A DNA stretch of 25,334 bases, from assembly GCF_000281045.1 (NCBI RefSeq), contig NW_008246163.1:8763-34096 (forward strand), written 5' to 3'. The DNA comes from Saprolegnia diclina VS20 (Eukaryota > Oomycota > Saprolegniomycetes > Saprolegniales > Saprolegniaceae). Numbering within the stretch: position 1 is the first letter of the stretch; each line of letters begins with the position of its first letter. Shown here one piece after another: positions 7,579-16,528 of this stretch. Below the pieces are notes generated by a model, which was given only the letters and a program-made list of their open reading frames with translations, had not been told where the DNA came from and searched no databases. The position numbers and the translations under genes are program-made.

Positions 7579-10500
7579 TCAAGCGCTGTCCAACAGACCT
7601 GCGCCATCGCTATGTGATCGCAGGTCACATAGCGATGCCGTCGTCATCGCGTTTTCTGCGATCTTGATCGCTCCTTGGTTGTCCGAGTACAAGAGCACCG
7701 GCAGGTCGCTGACGCCCAAGTCTCCAAGCAGGCCGATGAGCCACTTGGCTTCGCGCGCTGCTGCCGCCATGGCCACATACTCGGCAGCGCAAGTCGAGGT
7801 CGCCACAGTCGCCTGTCGTGTTGACTTCCATGCGATCGGGCCGCCGCAAGTGATCCACACTTGCCCCGAGATAGATAGTCGATCGGGTGGTGGCGCCCAG
7901 CTGGCATCGCAGTAGCCATGTAGATCGCTCGAGGCCTTCTGGCTGTACGTGATGCCCACGTCTTTTGTCGCCTTGAGATACCGGAACACGCGCTTGACCG
8001 CCTGGAGGTGGATCTGCTTGGGCGAGTTGAGGTAGCGCGACAGTCGCATCACGGTGTGTGCAATGTCCGGTCGCGTGCACGTCATGAGGTACACCAAGCT
8101 TCCAACCATCGCACGGTACGTCGCTTCATTGGCCGGAGACGACTCGACGTCCCAATCTTGACCTTGCACTTCCGGCGTATCGACGCCGGCACAATCTTGC
8201 ATCTTGAAGCGTTCGAGAATCTTGATGATGAACGACGTCTGCTTGAGCGTGAGCTCTGTCTCGTTGCGCACGACCTTGACACCCAAAATGTGTGCGACCG
8301 GTCCTTGGCGCTTGAGTTCGATCTCCTTCTCGAGGCTCACAAAAATGTCGTTGATCTCCGCGTCCGTCTTGGCGCAGATGATAAAATCGTCGACATAGAC
8401 GCACACAAACTGGAGCCATCCGTTGCGCTTGCGCACGTAGAGGCACGGATCGTACTCGCTACGACGGAAACCAATCTTCTGCAGTACCGTATCGCACATG
8501 CCGTTCCAATGGTACGCGCTCTGCTTGAGGCCGTAGATCGCCATGAGAAGCAAAAGCTTGACAAGCGGGTCCTCGTCCTCGTAGCCCGGCGGCATGTCCA
8601 TGATGAGGTCGACGTCTCCATCCAGCTTGCTCTGAAGGTACGCATTGACCGCGTCACCTTGGTGGATCGAGTAGCCCCAATGAAAACACAGCGCCATGAT
8701 GAGGCGCAAAGTTGTCCACTTGACGACCGGCGCAAACGTCTCGTTGTAGTCGACACCATGACGTTGGGTAAAACCCTTGGCCACGAGACGCGCCTTGTAT
8801 CGGATCACATTGCCGTCGCCATCGTACTTCTTGGCATAGACCCATCGACAGCCAATGGCCTTGGTGCCGCCCGCAGCACGAATCTTGCGCCACGTCTTGT
8901 TCTTGAGCAGCATCTTGAGCTCGGTGTGCTCCGCCTCGAGCCACTTGTCGCGGTCGGGGCTGGCCATTGCTTCTGCATGCGTATTCGGGATGTTGTCAAG
9001 AACGTTCTTCGCGATTTCGTCCTTGACGTTCAACAGCCGCTCGAAATGGCCTTCAAAATCACCCCCACGACCGTCACGGTCGTCGTCGTCCCCATCTTCG
9101 TCATCGCTGTCGCCGAGGTCGACTTCCGTCTCCGGGTGGCCGTCGTTCATGAAGCGGTCCTCAAAGAAACGGACCTCGGGTGTGATGACAATCTTGTTGG
9201 CCGCAATGTCGTAGAGCTCGTAGCCCTCCTGGTCGCTGGCGTAGCCAACGAAAACGACCTTGGACCCCTTGGGTTGGAGTTTGTTGCGCTTGCCCGGCTT
9301 CACTTTGAGGCGTACCGCCATGCACCCCCAGACGCGCCAGTTCTTGTAGTCCGGCTTGTGGCTGTCGCCGAACATGAGCTCGATCGGCGTCTTGAGGCCC
9401 GACGCCGAATTCACGATGCGGTTGAGTATGTAAACGGCCGTCTTGACCGCCTGACCCCACCATCGGCGTGACATTCCAGCGTGGAACATCATCGCGAGCG
9501 CCATCTCCATGATCGTGCGGTTGTAGCGCTCAGCCTTGCCGTTCTGCCACGGACAGTCCGAACTGGCCGTCTCGCGCTTGATGCCGGCTTTGGCGAGAAA
9601 CTCGTCAAACTCGTCGTTGATGTACTCGCCTCCGAGATCGGATCTGAGCAGCTTCATCTTGTTGCCTGTCTTCGTCTCGATAAAACTCTTGACCTTCTGG
9701 AAAGCTTTGAGGACTTGATCCTTGGTCTTGAGCAACTTCAAGATGGTAAAGCCCGTGTTGTTCTCGATGAACGTCACGAAGTACTTGTAGCCACCAATCG
9801 CTTCCGTCGCGAATGCGCCCTTGACGTCCGTGTGCCACAGCTCGCCCAGCTCCCATGATCGAGAGCTCTTCTTTGGGTGCGGTTGTCTGTGCATCTTGGC
9901 CTCGATGCACCCGTCGCACAGCTTGGACATCTTGCTGTCGAGTTGCTCCGGCAGTCCTTCGTGCTCCTTGCTGCACTTGATCATCGTCTCCACGGGAATG
10001 TGCCCCATGCGCTGGTGTTGAAGCTTTGTTGTCGACTCGACCGTCGCGTTCGCCTTCTCATCTGGCACGTCCTTGAAGACATAAAGTCCCGAGACTTCAT
10101 CATACTCGGCCGACACCAGCGTCTCGCCCTTGAACGTGAGCGAGCACATGCGGTCGTGAAAGTTGATTCCAACCTCCGACCGGTTGACACAGATCTTGGC
10201 AATCGAGATGAGCGTCATCATGAGACCCGGCACGAAAAGAACGTCGGTGAGCGTGACCTGGCTCCCGATCTTCATCTTGCCAATGCCCACGGCCTTGAGC
10301 GTATGGCCGCTGGCCACTTCAACCGTGCGGTTGCACGGCACCATGTCGAATAGTAGGCTCGCATCGCCCGTCATGCTGCTCGTTGCGCCCGAGTCGATCG
10401 CCTTGATCAATTTCTGCGCCGTCATGGCGCTGCAGGCTACGTCGAGCTTGACCGTGCAAACCCCATCAATGCTGAAGACGTCGAGCACACGCTGCTGTTG

Positions 10501-11568
10501 CTCCTTGAACTTCTTCTTCGACTTCTCGGCCACATCGCGCATTTCGCGCAACGCAAAAGTAAACTCGACCGAGTCGAGCTTCTTGGCCTTCTTCTTCGAC
10601 GCTTTCTTGATCACGTCCGTGACCAGCACCTTCTCTTCGAGATCCTCGTCGTTGTCCTGGACGATCGCAGCCTTCTCCTTCTTGCAGAGCTGCTTCTTGT
10701 GCGGGTTTCCGTGTCGCTTGCCGCCGCTGTGCTGGTTCTTTGGGCAACGACGCTGGATGTGGCCAACTTCGCCGCAGTTGAAGCATGTCTTGGTCGCGTA
10801 CCACGGCGCTGGTTCCCGTTGCTCTTGCTGGTTGTCCCCTGCCGCGAGAGCACTGTCGTTGACCTGCATGTTGTCCTGCGATCCGCCGCTGCTGGACTTG
10901 ACGAGGAGAATTCCTCGCTTCTGCAGGTAGTTGTACTCCTGGATCAGCATCGAGAACGCCATCGCGATCGTCCGTTCAGCGTCGGTGAGGTTCATGATGT
11001 CACGCGAGACACTGCGCATCTCCACCGGCATCGTCGAGAGGAGCCAAATGACGCGCTGGTTCTGCACTTTCGTGGACACCTTGATGCCAGCGTTGAACAT
11101 GTGCGTGAAGATTGCGTTGACCCGACAACGAAACGCGACGAGCGTCTCTGCAGCAGGACGCCACTTCATGCTGTAAAGCTGAGTGTTGAGCTCGACGATG
11201 TCGACTTGTTGTCGCGGCTGGTGGTGTTGGCAGAGGATGTTCCAGAGCACGTGCGCCGATCTGGTCATACTCCAGTCGAAAAGTACCGACTGCGAGATGT
11301 CGAGGTACTCGAGCAAATAGCCCATGGCTTGACCATCTTCTTCAGCGTCGTATTCCTTCGTGACGCTGATCATGATCTTGAGGAGGCCTCCCGACGCATC
11401 GACTGCTCCGTTCTTGTAGAAACCACCCTTCGTCTGTTCGTCCGCATCCGTCACCACCACCTCGGTCCACTGCAGTTGGTTGAGGTACCCCCCCAGCTTC
11501 TTCTGGTTGAGCTTGCCGACCATGAACATGGTCCACTCGGCGTAGTTCCCCTCGCGCAACTTGACCAT
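7579..11568 (-). CDS. Copia gag-pol polyprotein (retroelement)
   Basis: The frame is open up to 11766, but the first ATG after the primer-binding-site-like sequence, at 11568 (MVKLREGNYAEW), is the likely start; the earlier 66 codons would lie in the LTR. Numbering from 11766, gag spans about 67-310 and the zinc knuckle is C328-C331-H336-C341. The aspartic protease has DSGAT at 458-462. The integrase HHCC zinc site is H584, H589, C617, C620, and the core triad is D647, D710, E746. An acidic Asp-rich linker lies at about 884-903. Reverse transcriptase begins near 955 (ARLVAKGFTQ at 992-1001) with YVDD at 1124-1127, and RNase H follows from about 1270. In this family the polyprotein forms virus-like particles in the cytoplasm, copies the RNA and integrates the DNA. 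Treated here as a fossil. Confidence 0.93.
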   Translation of the reverse strand: MVKLREGNYAEWTMFMVGKLNQKKLGGYLNQLQWTEVVVTDADEQTKGGFYKNGAVDASGGLLKIMISVTKEYDAEEDGQAMGYLLEYLDISQSVLFDWSMTRSAHVLWNILCQHHQPRQQVDIVELNTQLYSMKWRPAAETLVAFRCRVNAIFTHMFNAGIKVSTKVQNQRVIWLLSTMPVEMRSVSRDIMNLTDAERTIAMAFSMLIQEYNYLQKRGILLVKSSSGGSQDNMQVNDSALAAGDNQQEQREPAPWYATKTCFNCGEVGHIQRRCPKNQHSGGKRHGNPHKKQLCKKEKAAIVQDNDEDLEEKVLVTDVIKKASKKKAKKLDSVEFTFALREMRDVAEKSKKKFKEQQQRVLDVFSIDGVCTVKLDVACSAMTAQKLIKAIDSGATSSMTGDASLLFDMVPCNRTVEVASGHTLKAVGIGKMKIGSQVTLTDVLFVPGLMMTLISIAKICVNRSEVGINFHDRMCSLTFKGETLVSAEYDEVSGLYVFKDVPDEKANATVESTTKLQHQRMGHIPVETMIKCSKEHEGLPEQLDSKMSKLCDGCIEAKMHRQPHPKKSSRSWELGELWHTDVKGAFATEAIGGYKYFVTFIENNTGFTILKLLKTKDQVLKAFQKVKSFIETKTGNKMKLLRSDLGGEYINDEFDEFLAKAGIKRETASSDCPWQNGKAERYNRTIMEMALAMMFHAGMSRRWWGQAVKTAVYILNRIVNSASGLKTPIELMFGDSHKPDYKNWRVWGCMAVRLKVKPGKRNKLQPKGSKVVFVGYASDQEGYELYDIAANKIVITPEVRFFEDRFMNDGHPETEVDLGDSDDEDGDDDDRDGRGGDFEGHFERLLNVKDEIAKNVLDNIPNTHAEAMASPDRDKWLEAEHTELKMLLKNKTWRKIRAAGGTKAIGCRWVYAKKYDGDGNVIRYKARLVAKGFTQRHGVDYNETFAPVVKWTTLRLIMALCFHWGYSIHQGDAVNAYLQSKLDGDVDLIMDMPPGYEDEDPLVKLLLLMAIYGLKQSAYHWNGMCDTVLQKIGFRRSEYDPCLYVRKRNGWLQFVCVYVDDFIICAKTDAEINDIFVSLEKEIELKRQGPVAHILGVKVVRNETELTLKQTSFIIKILERFKMQDCAGVDTPEVQGQDWDVESSPANEATYRAMVGSLVYLMTCTRPDIAHTVMRLSRYLNSPKQIHLQAVKRVFRYLKATKDVGITYSQKASSDLHGYCDASWAPPPDRLSISGQVWITCGGPIAWKSTRQATVATSTCAAEYVAMAAAAREAKWLIGLLGDLGVSDLPVLLYSDNQGAIKIAENAMTTASLCDLRSHSDGAGLLDSA
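7605..7637. repeat. Perfect 13-bp inverted repeat at the 3' side of the retroelement
   Basis: CATCGCTATGTGA (7605-7617) and TCACATAGCGATG (7625-7637) are exact reverse complements around a 7-base loop. The repeat sits at the 3' end region of the copia element. It may reflect a foldback repair event at the element's edge. Confidence 0.95.
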
Positions 11569-11604
11569 GCTTCCTTGACCTTCCTTGAGCGTCTTCGTCG
11601 TGTA

Positions 11605-11619
11605 GTTGGGCTCAGAACC
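11605..11619 (-). other. Primer-binding-site-like sequence of the copia element
   Basis: GGTTCTGAGCCCAAC on the - strand resembles, with one base fewer and one difference, the GGTATCAGAGCC primer-binding site common in copia elements. It lies 36 bp upstream of the proposed gag ATG, a typical spacing. This is resemblance only and no tRNA has been matched. Confidence 0.45.
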
Positions 11620-11800
11620 TCTTGCGAGGAAGCTTGCAAATCGGAAAGTGGTTGCATTCTTCCGGCCCCGAAAGGTCGGTCCGTTACTACTACTAAAGAT
11701 CTTGTTTCGACTAACTAAACGACTAAAGCTAGTCACATGCAACATAGATGACGTGGCGGTCCACAATGTCGTCTTCCGCTGAGCGACATCGCAACAGTCC
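11620..11800 (-). repeat. Probable 5' LTR of the copia fossil
   Basis: Inferred from its position immediately upstream of the primer-binding-site-like sequence. In element orientation it could run from TGTTGCGATG (start near 11798) to CTCGCA (end near 11621), about 178 bp; a shorter version starting at the TGTTGCATG near 11746 is also possible. No second copy was seen, so the limits cannot be confirmed from this window. Confidence 0.3.
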
Positions 11801-14486
11801 TATGTCTGGCTCTACGAAGAGTCCAGTTCCGTGATTTGGGTCGCACGCGCCGTGATTGATGTCGTCTTTCGAAAGATGACCGTGGTCACAGCAGCCTGTC
11901 GTGGTCGCAGCAGCCAACCGTGAAGCTTGCCCTAATATATGGCGAATCTGGTACGACTGTTTGTGCATCTATAGCGGCCATGTCGAACTGCCAAGGTCCT
12001 CGACAAGGCCGACGCGCCTTTTCTCCGAATGGTATCCCGACAGCGAAATGAACCCATGCTCGATGTCCCGTCGCCAACAGGTCGATGTGTATGCGGCTCT
12101 GCCATACTGCTTTCGGCTTGGCTATATTTCAAAGCTGCCATGCTGGCTGTGTCACAGTCCATCTCTCGGATTGTAGGTTCCCGACACCACATCGTTGTCA
12201 CCTCTTTTGCCACGACAAAAATGGCCTATGCCGGTCCTTTGCGTCGAAGACGACGTATATTTTCAAGCCAGCAATGGTTGGGGTATGTTTAACCTGGCTC
12301 ATAAACGCGCAAATGCTAGACGTCTGATACATGCGTTTGGGTAGAAATGGACCTAGCGGTTCAAACGACACGTAGTTTCGCGCAATCCACAGCAAAACGA
12401 ATCGACTATAGTGTAAGGAGTTCCCATGGCATGATGTGTATAGTTGTTGCTAACGTTATCTCGCTTATCACGTTTCTATCTCATAGGCTAAATTGCGGGA
12501 AACTTTTGGGGTTGCTGTGACGCCATGCGCCTGTCACTGGATACTGTTTGAGAAGTGTTCCGCGATCGACCTCGAGTCCGCTCCTGCATCGTCAAGGACA
12601 AGAGAAGCTGATTGTGTTTCGCACGAGACTTCCGATTGGATTGATCGGCGACGGTATCCACGAGCACCCACTGTTTGCAGGCTCACAAGGGCTAGGGTTA
12701 GATCGTGCGGGTCGCCCAAGAAGCTTGATTTACGAGCAGCTTGGATCCCGTCAACATTTCTCGCTTCTTTTTTGCTCCCAGACGAAGCGGGTACTGCTTT
12801 ACCAGCCACAGCACGCCCAGGTCAGTTCACAGCAAGCTCAGCACGCACATCGAGGTACGCTCCTTCATCACGTAGATAGCATCGTCTGGATTGGTCCCAA
12901 GCATCAATAGACGCTCGCTCTGGTCACGTTTTGTGAAAACGAAGCGCACAAACGGCGTCCATTGATGACGGGTACGACACAAAAGATGATGGGACGATGC
13001 TTTGCATTCCGATATGATATCATCTTGAAGATGTCAAAGCAGCATGGAATATGCGACATGAATCCTTGTTCGGGATGTTTTACAGTGCACAACGTCCCGA
13101 GCGTAACATTTACAGGCGTAGCTTGGTCGACTTGCATCACGCAACAATCGCCCAACTCTTATCAAAGCTGAACAGGGCGAGCATCGTGTTTGCCTTTGTT
13201 TGATTCGCACCTGCTGGAGAGTTCATCGCTGGCCATTATGACGGTCTGCGTCATCTTCATTGTGCTCGTCCCGATGGCGCTGCGTGTACTAGTACTCAAT
13301 AAACCCATTTGCCGAATCCGATACGAGGTGCGAGAGCACCGCTCGTGTGTGCTGTACTAGTAGTTGTTTGTGACTCTTTTGATCCTTCGATTTTAGGGGT
13401 AGGGGAAGGACATGGTTCGGGCGCACGTGCTAGGCACTAGCGCTGCGTTAGTCGGTTCACGATGAGAAGAATGGTCGACGACAACTTTACTTTGTATTTA
13501 GTTTTTTGTGTTGATGGATTTCGCATGCCAAGATACTACATACAGTAATCGCGCAGGTTTGGTTGCGCCGTCACTCGTGACGTTTCGATTGTTGACGGCC
13601 AGTGTGTAACTGCCGTCTTGGTCTTGGCGACAATGTCCTCGCAGCTGGAACGACTGGACCAAAGACATGAAGGAAGACAACCCATCGCCTTTGTCGCTCA
13701 AATGTCGGGGACCTTCGTCCAGCAGACACCGCCTTCTGGCTCAACAGGGCTCTCGGCGCGCACTTGGTTTGCGCTGTGATGCCCAATGCTGTGGCAAAGC
13801 TCGGAGGTATCCTCCTCTGTCGCCGCGGTTCGTTTATTTGCTCGCTGTAGCCTTTGTCAACGACCACGCATTGCGCGTCGCGATTTGCTCCGTGTTCTAT
13901 GTAGAATGCTCTTGCAAACTTCGAGGTGTTTTGCGACATGTTTGAAATCGCAAGGGCCCTTTTCAATGAGGCTGTGTCAGACTCTCAAATCAAGCAGCGG
14001 TGTAGTTGGCAAGCGAATTGGCTGCATTCTCACTCATTCAACGCGCGCTTCGACGCTATGCGCCAACTAGCATGTTGGAGACGCTGCGAAAGTATCCTCT
14101 CTTCACCGTGTCAGTAGTACACAAATACCCATCTATCTCAAGTATCCTTACAACGCGTACGCGGATAGTATCATAACAATGGATAGGACGAAGGATTGCA
14201 AGTCAAGATGGTTCACCCGGACCATGGTGCAACGTGCCTGAAGATAGCCTAGCACCTGGACACGCCGATACGATGCACCGAGCGACCAGTTGTTTGTGGT
14301 GACCTGCAGCGTGAGTCACGAAGGCTGGAAAAGTGGCGCCAAGATTCTTGTTGTCAACCTCCGTGAACGCTGTAAGGAGAGAATGAGCGTGATACAAGTC
14401 GGGTATGAATCTAGAGCATGCTCTGGTACTTCCGTGGTGAAGCTTGTACCATGTAGAAGTACATCGAGCACGATGCACTGTACTGC
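11801..14486. other. Long stretch without a supported gene
   Basis: All open frames are short, overlap on both strands and lack recognisable motifs. An imperfect 19-bp tandem pair lies at 11881-11918. GTACTAGTA occurs at 13286-13294 and 13354-13362. A + strand frame at about 13178-13362 encodes a hydrophobic run (MTVCVIFIVLVPMALRVLVL) but has no upstream start context. The - strand at 13498-13966 has weakly protein-like text (GDGLSSFMSLVQSFQL) that could be an old coding or transposase fragment; I cannot assign it. No tRNA or rRNA was seen. Confidence 0.5.
11881..11918. repeat. Imperfect 19-bp tandem duplication
   Basis: CGTGGTCACAGCAGCCTGT (11881-11899) is followed directly by CGTGGTCGCAGCAGCCAAC (11900-11918), differing at about four positions. 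It lies just outside the likely 5' end of the copia element. Confidence 0.7.
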
Positions 14487-14684
14487 NNNNNNNNNNNNNN
14501 NNNNNNNNNNNNNNNNNNNNNNNNNNNNNNNNNNNNNNNNNNNNNNNNNNNNNNNNNNNNNNNNNNNNNNNNNNNNNNNNNNNNNNNNNNNNNNNNNNNN
14601 NNNNNNNNNNNNNNNNNNNNNNNNNNNNNNNNNNNNNNNNNNNNNNNNNNNNNNNNNNNNNNNNNNNNNNNNNNNNNNNNNNNN
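14487..14684. other. Assembly gap (198 N)
   Basis: An unbroken run of N. Any open frame drawn across it is meaningless. No repeat is obvious at the two edges that would explain the gap. Confidence 1.
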
Positions 14685-16528
14685 CGAAGTATGATCATGG
14701 GCCGCGTCGCCAGCGTGATCATTCTTGTCTCCGCTCCCACGGTTTCTGGTCGGAAGCACCTCGGCATTGCTGAAGCCATCTTTTGACGTTGCACATGTAG
14801 TGATCACGCGTGACTGGTTGTATGTCGCTCATTAGACAGGAGCAAAAACACGCAAGCGAAAAGGGGCATCTAGTTTTGACTCGACCGACGGTCCAAACGT
14901 TTTTGCTACCATCGTCGCAGTCTTCTGCAGCCCCGAAGGCGATAAAGCAACAGATTATTTTCCGGTGAGGATTTCTGTGGTACGGTCAAGCGCACCCGCG
15001 TCGCGATGGCGCCACGACCAATGAAATACAGCAGACTAGGTACTTAGTTATGCTCTAGGGATCAAACCTCGCGGCCAGATCGGTGCGGTGCCAACGAGGG
15101 TGCTTCAGCCGCGGAAGAATCCAGAATGTGCGAGCAATGATTACGTGTTTGCGCTCGAAAAGCACCTGCTCACTGTCGCCTGCAGCGATGTACGAATCAT
15201 CGCGTTGTTATATCAACAGTGAACCTGGACATGTATTCATTTTGGTATAGGGCTAGGTGTACCGCTGAAAATTTGGACGTGCCTACGGATAATGGCGTAC
15301 GCGTTTATTTGTACTCAAGCCAACGTCGTTCAACGTCCAGTAAATGTCCACTCCATCCACGGGGCGTGAAGTAGTGCTATCCGTGGACCGTTCCAGCATT
15401 ACGTTGCAATGCCCCGTTGGGCACAAAAATGCGTTTTAGCCATTTGACCCAGCGGGATATTGTCAGCGCTTTCGAGGTAATTAGCGCACCCGCTATAACG
15501 TGCGACTTGCCCACAGTACAGTAGTTCATGTACATAGATGCCCACCACCTCCTGCGTCCATGTCCACCTCAGCCCACATGTCGCTGCAACGTGCTATTCC
15601 ATTGCGCAAGATGGAGGAGCGCAATGGTTTGCCAAGGTCTCTGCAAAGTGGTCGTGTATCGAGGACGCTGGGAATTAGTCTTTAGAAGAACACGGCTCGT
15701 TGGGATTCCCTCGCGTACTACGTGGCTCGGGCGTCCGCAGTGCGGTGTACGCCAACAATTCTGGTACCCTTTTTGCCCAGGATGTAACTCAACCAATCGC
15801 GCTCGCCACTCTTCTTCGACAATCCCACGGCGATACATCGCGATGGTCTTCCTCCTCAATCGCAATCGACCGTATGTGCTGACCACAAAAGAGACTGGTA
15901 CCGGTACGAGGCCACCGCGGCTGGCAACCACCAAATGCGATACTCTTTAGTCTCAACTGCGACTCCGTGAGCACGACACATCCTACTTATGCTAGCCAAA
16001 ATAGGTTTGTCAATTCATTTCAATGCGCTGGACGTACAACGATACAAAGGACATCGGCCACGCGACACCAAACGGAAACGACAAGGTGGACGACCGCGGC
16101 GGCACAGATGCACCCACGCAACCTCAGTATCCCGCTTCTTATTGCATTGGCGATGCCTCGCACGCGCACGGTCGCAGACCACACGTATCCCACTGCCGAC
16201 AAGTCAGCGTGAGTTCGCCGATGCCAACCCTAGCCCTACCCTACCCGCTTTCGCGATGCCAAAATGCAGCGGTGCAGTCCCATGGCCAGTTGGTCTTGCT
16301 GATGGCACGTCGTTGTTCTGGCCAACGCTATCCTACTGGTATAGAGGGATACATGCTGGGAGTATGAGAAAAAATGGGACGGGCGATTATGCATACGCTG
16401 TGTGTTTTTATGGAAACGCAGGCGATGTCGAATGCAACACGATCGCGTAAGTATATATTGGTCTCGCTCAAGTGCGCTACACCCCTCCTTATAAATGTGG
16501 CATCTCCTTATAAATGTGGCATCAACCT
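14685..16528. other. Stretch without a supported gene
   Basis: Mixed-composition DNA. Frames such as 15528-15950 and 15989-16450 are overlapped by equally long frames on the other strand and have no motif, so I do not call them. At its right end lies a perfect 19-bp tandem duplication (16485-16522), directly downstream of the HA-repeat gene. Confidence 0.5.
16485..16522. repeat. Perfect 19-bp tandem duplication with TATAAA core
   Basis: CTCCTTATAAATGTGGCAT occurs at 16485-16503 and again at 16504-16522 without mismatch. Each copy contains TTATAAA. It lies 6 bp beyond the stop codon of the - strand HA-repeat gene, so it may fall in that gene's 3' untranslated region. Confidence 0.95.

Larger units (their letters stand above)
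7579..11800 (-). mobile_element. Ty1/copia-type LTR retrotransposon fossil
   Basis: The internal part carries gag, zinc knuckle, protease, integrase, reverse transcriptase and RNase H in the Ty1/copia order (integrase before reverse transcriptase), so the superfamily is secure. On the 5' side, GGTTCTGAGCCCAAC on the - strand (11605-11619) resembles the initiator-Met-type primer-binding site GGTATCAGAGCC. The DNA from about 11620 to about 11800 is therefore the likely 5' LTR, possibly starting at a TGTTG near 11798. By eye I find no matching second LTR on the 3' side, so the element looks incomplete, with about one break. The long frame is still open, which suggests a young insertion. The outer boundaries are uncertain by tens to hundreds of bases. 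Confidence 0.9.

Noticed and set aside
8008-9471. A + strand open frame of 487 residues opposite the copia polyprotein
   Set aside because: Its composition mirrors the reverse-transcriptase and integrase codons on the other strand, and it has no motifs of its own.
11729-11968. A short - strand frame just upstream of the copia polyprotein
   Set aside because: It lies over the likely LTR and flank and has no protein motif.
12684-12704. Telomere-like GGGCTAGGGTTAG
   Set aside because: A single short occurrence, not a tandem TTAGGG array.
14290-14807. Open frames running through the N gap
   Set aside because: They exist only because unknown bases contain no stop.
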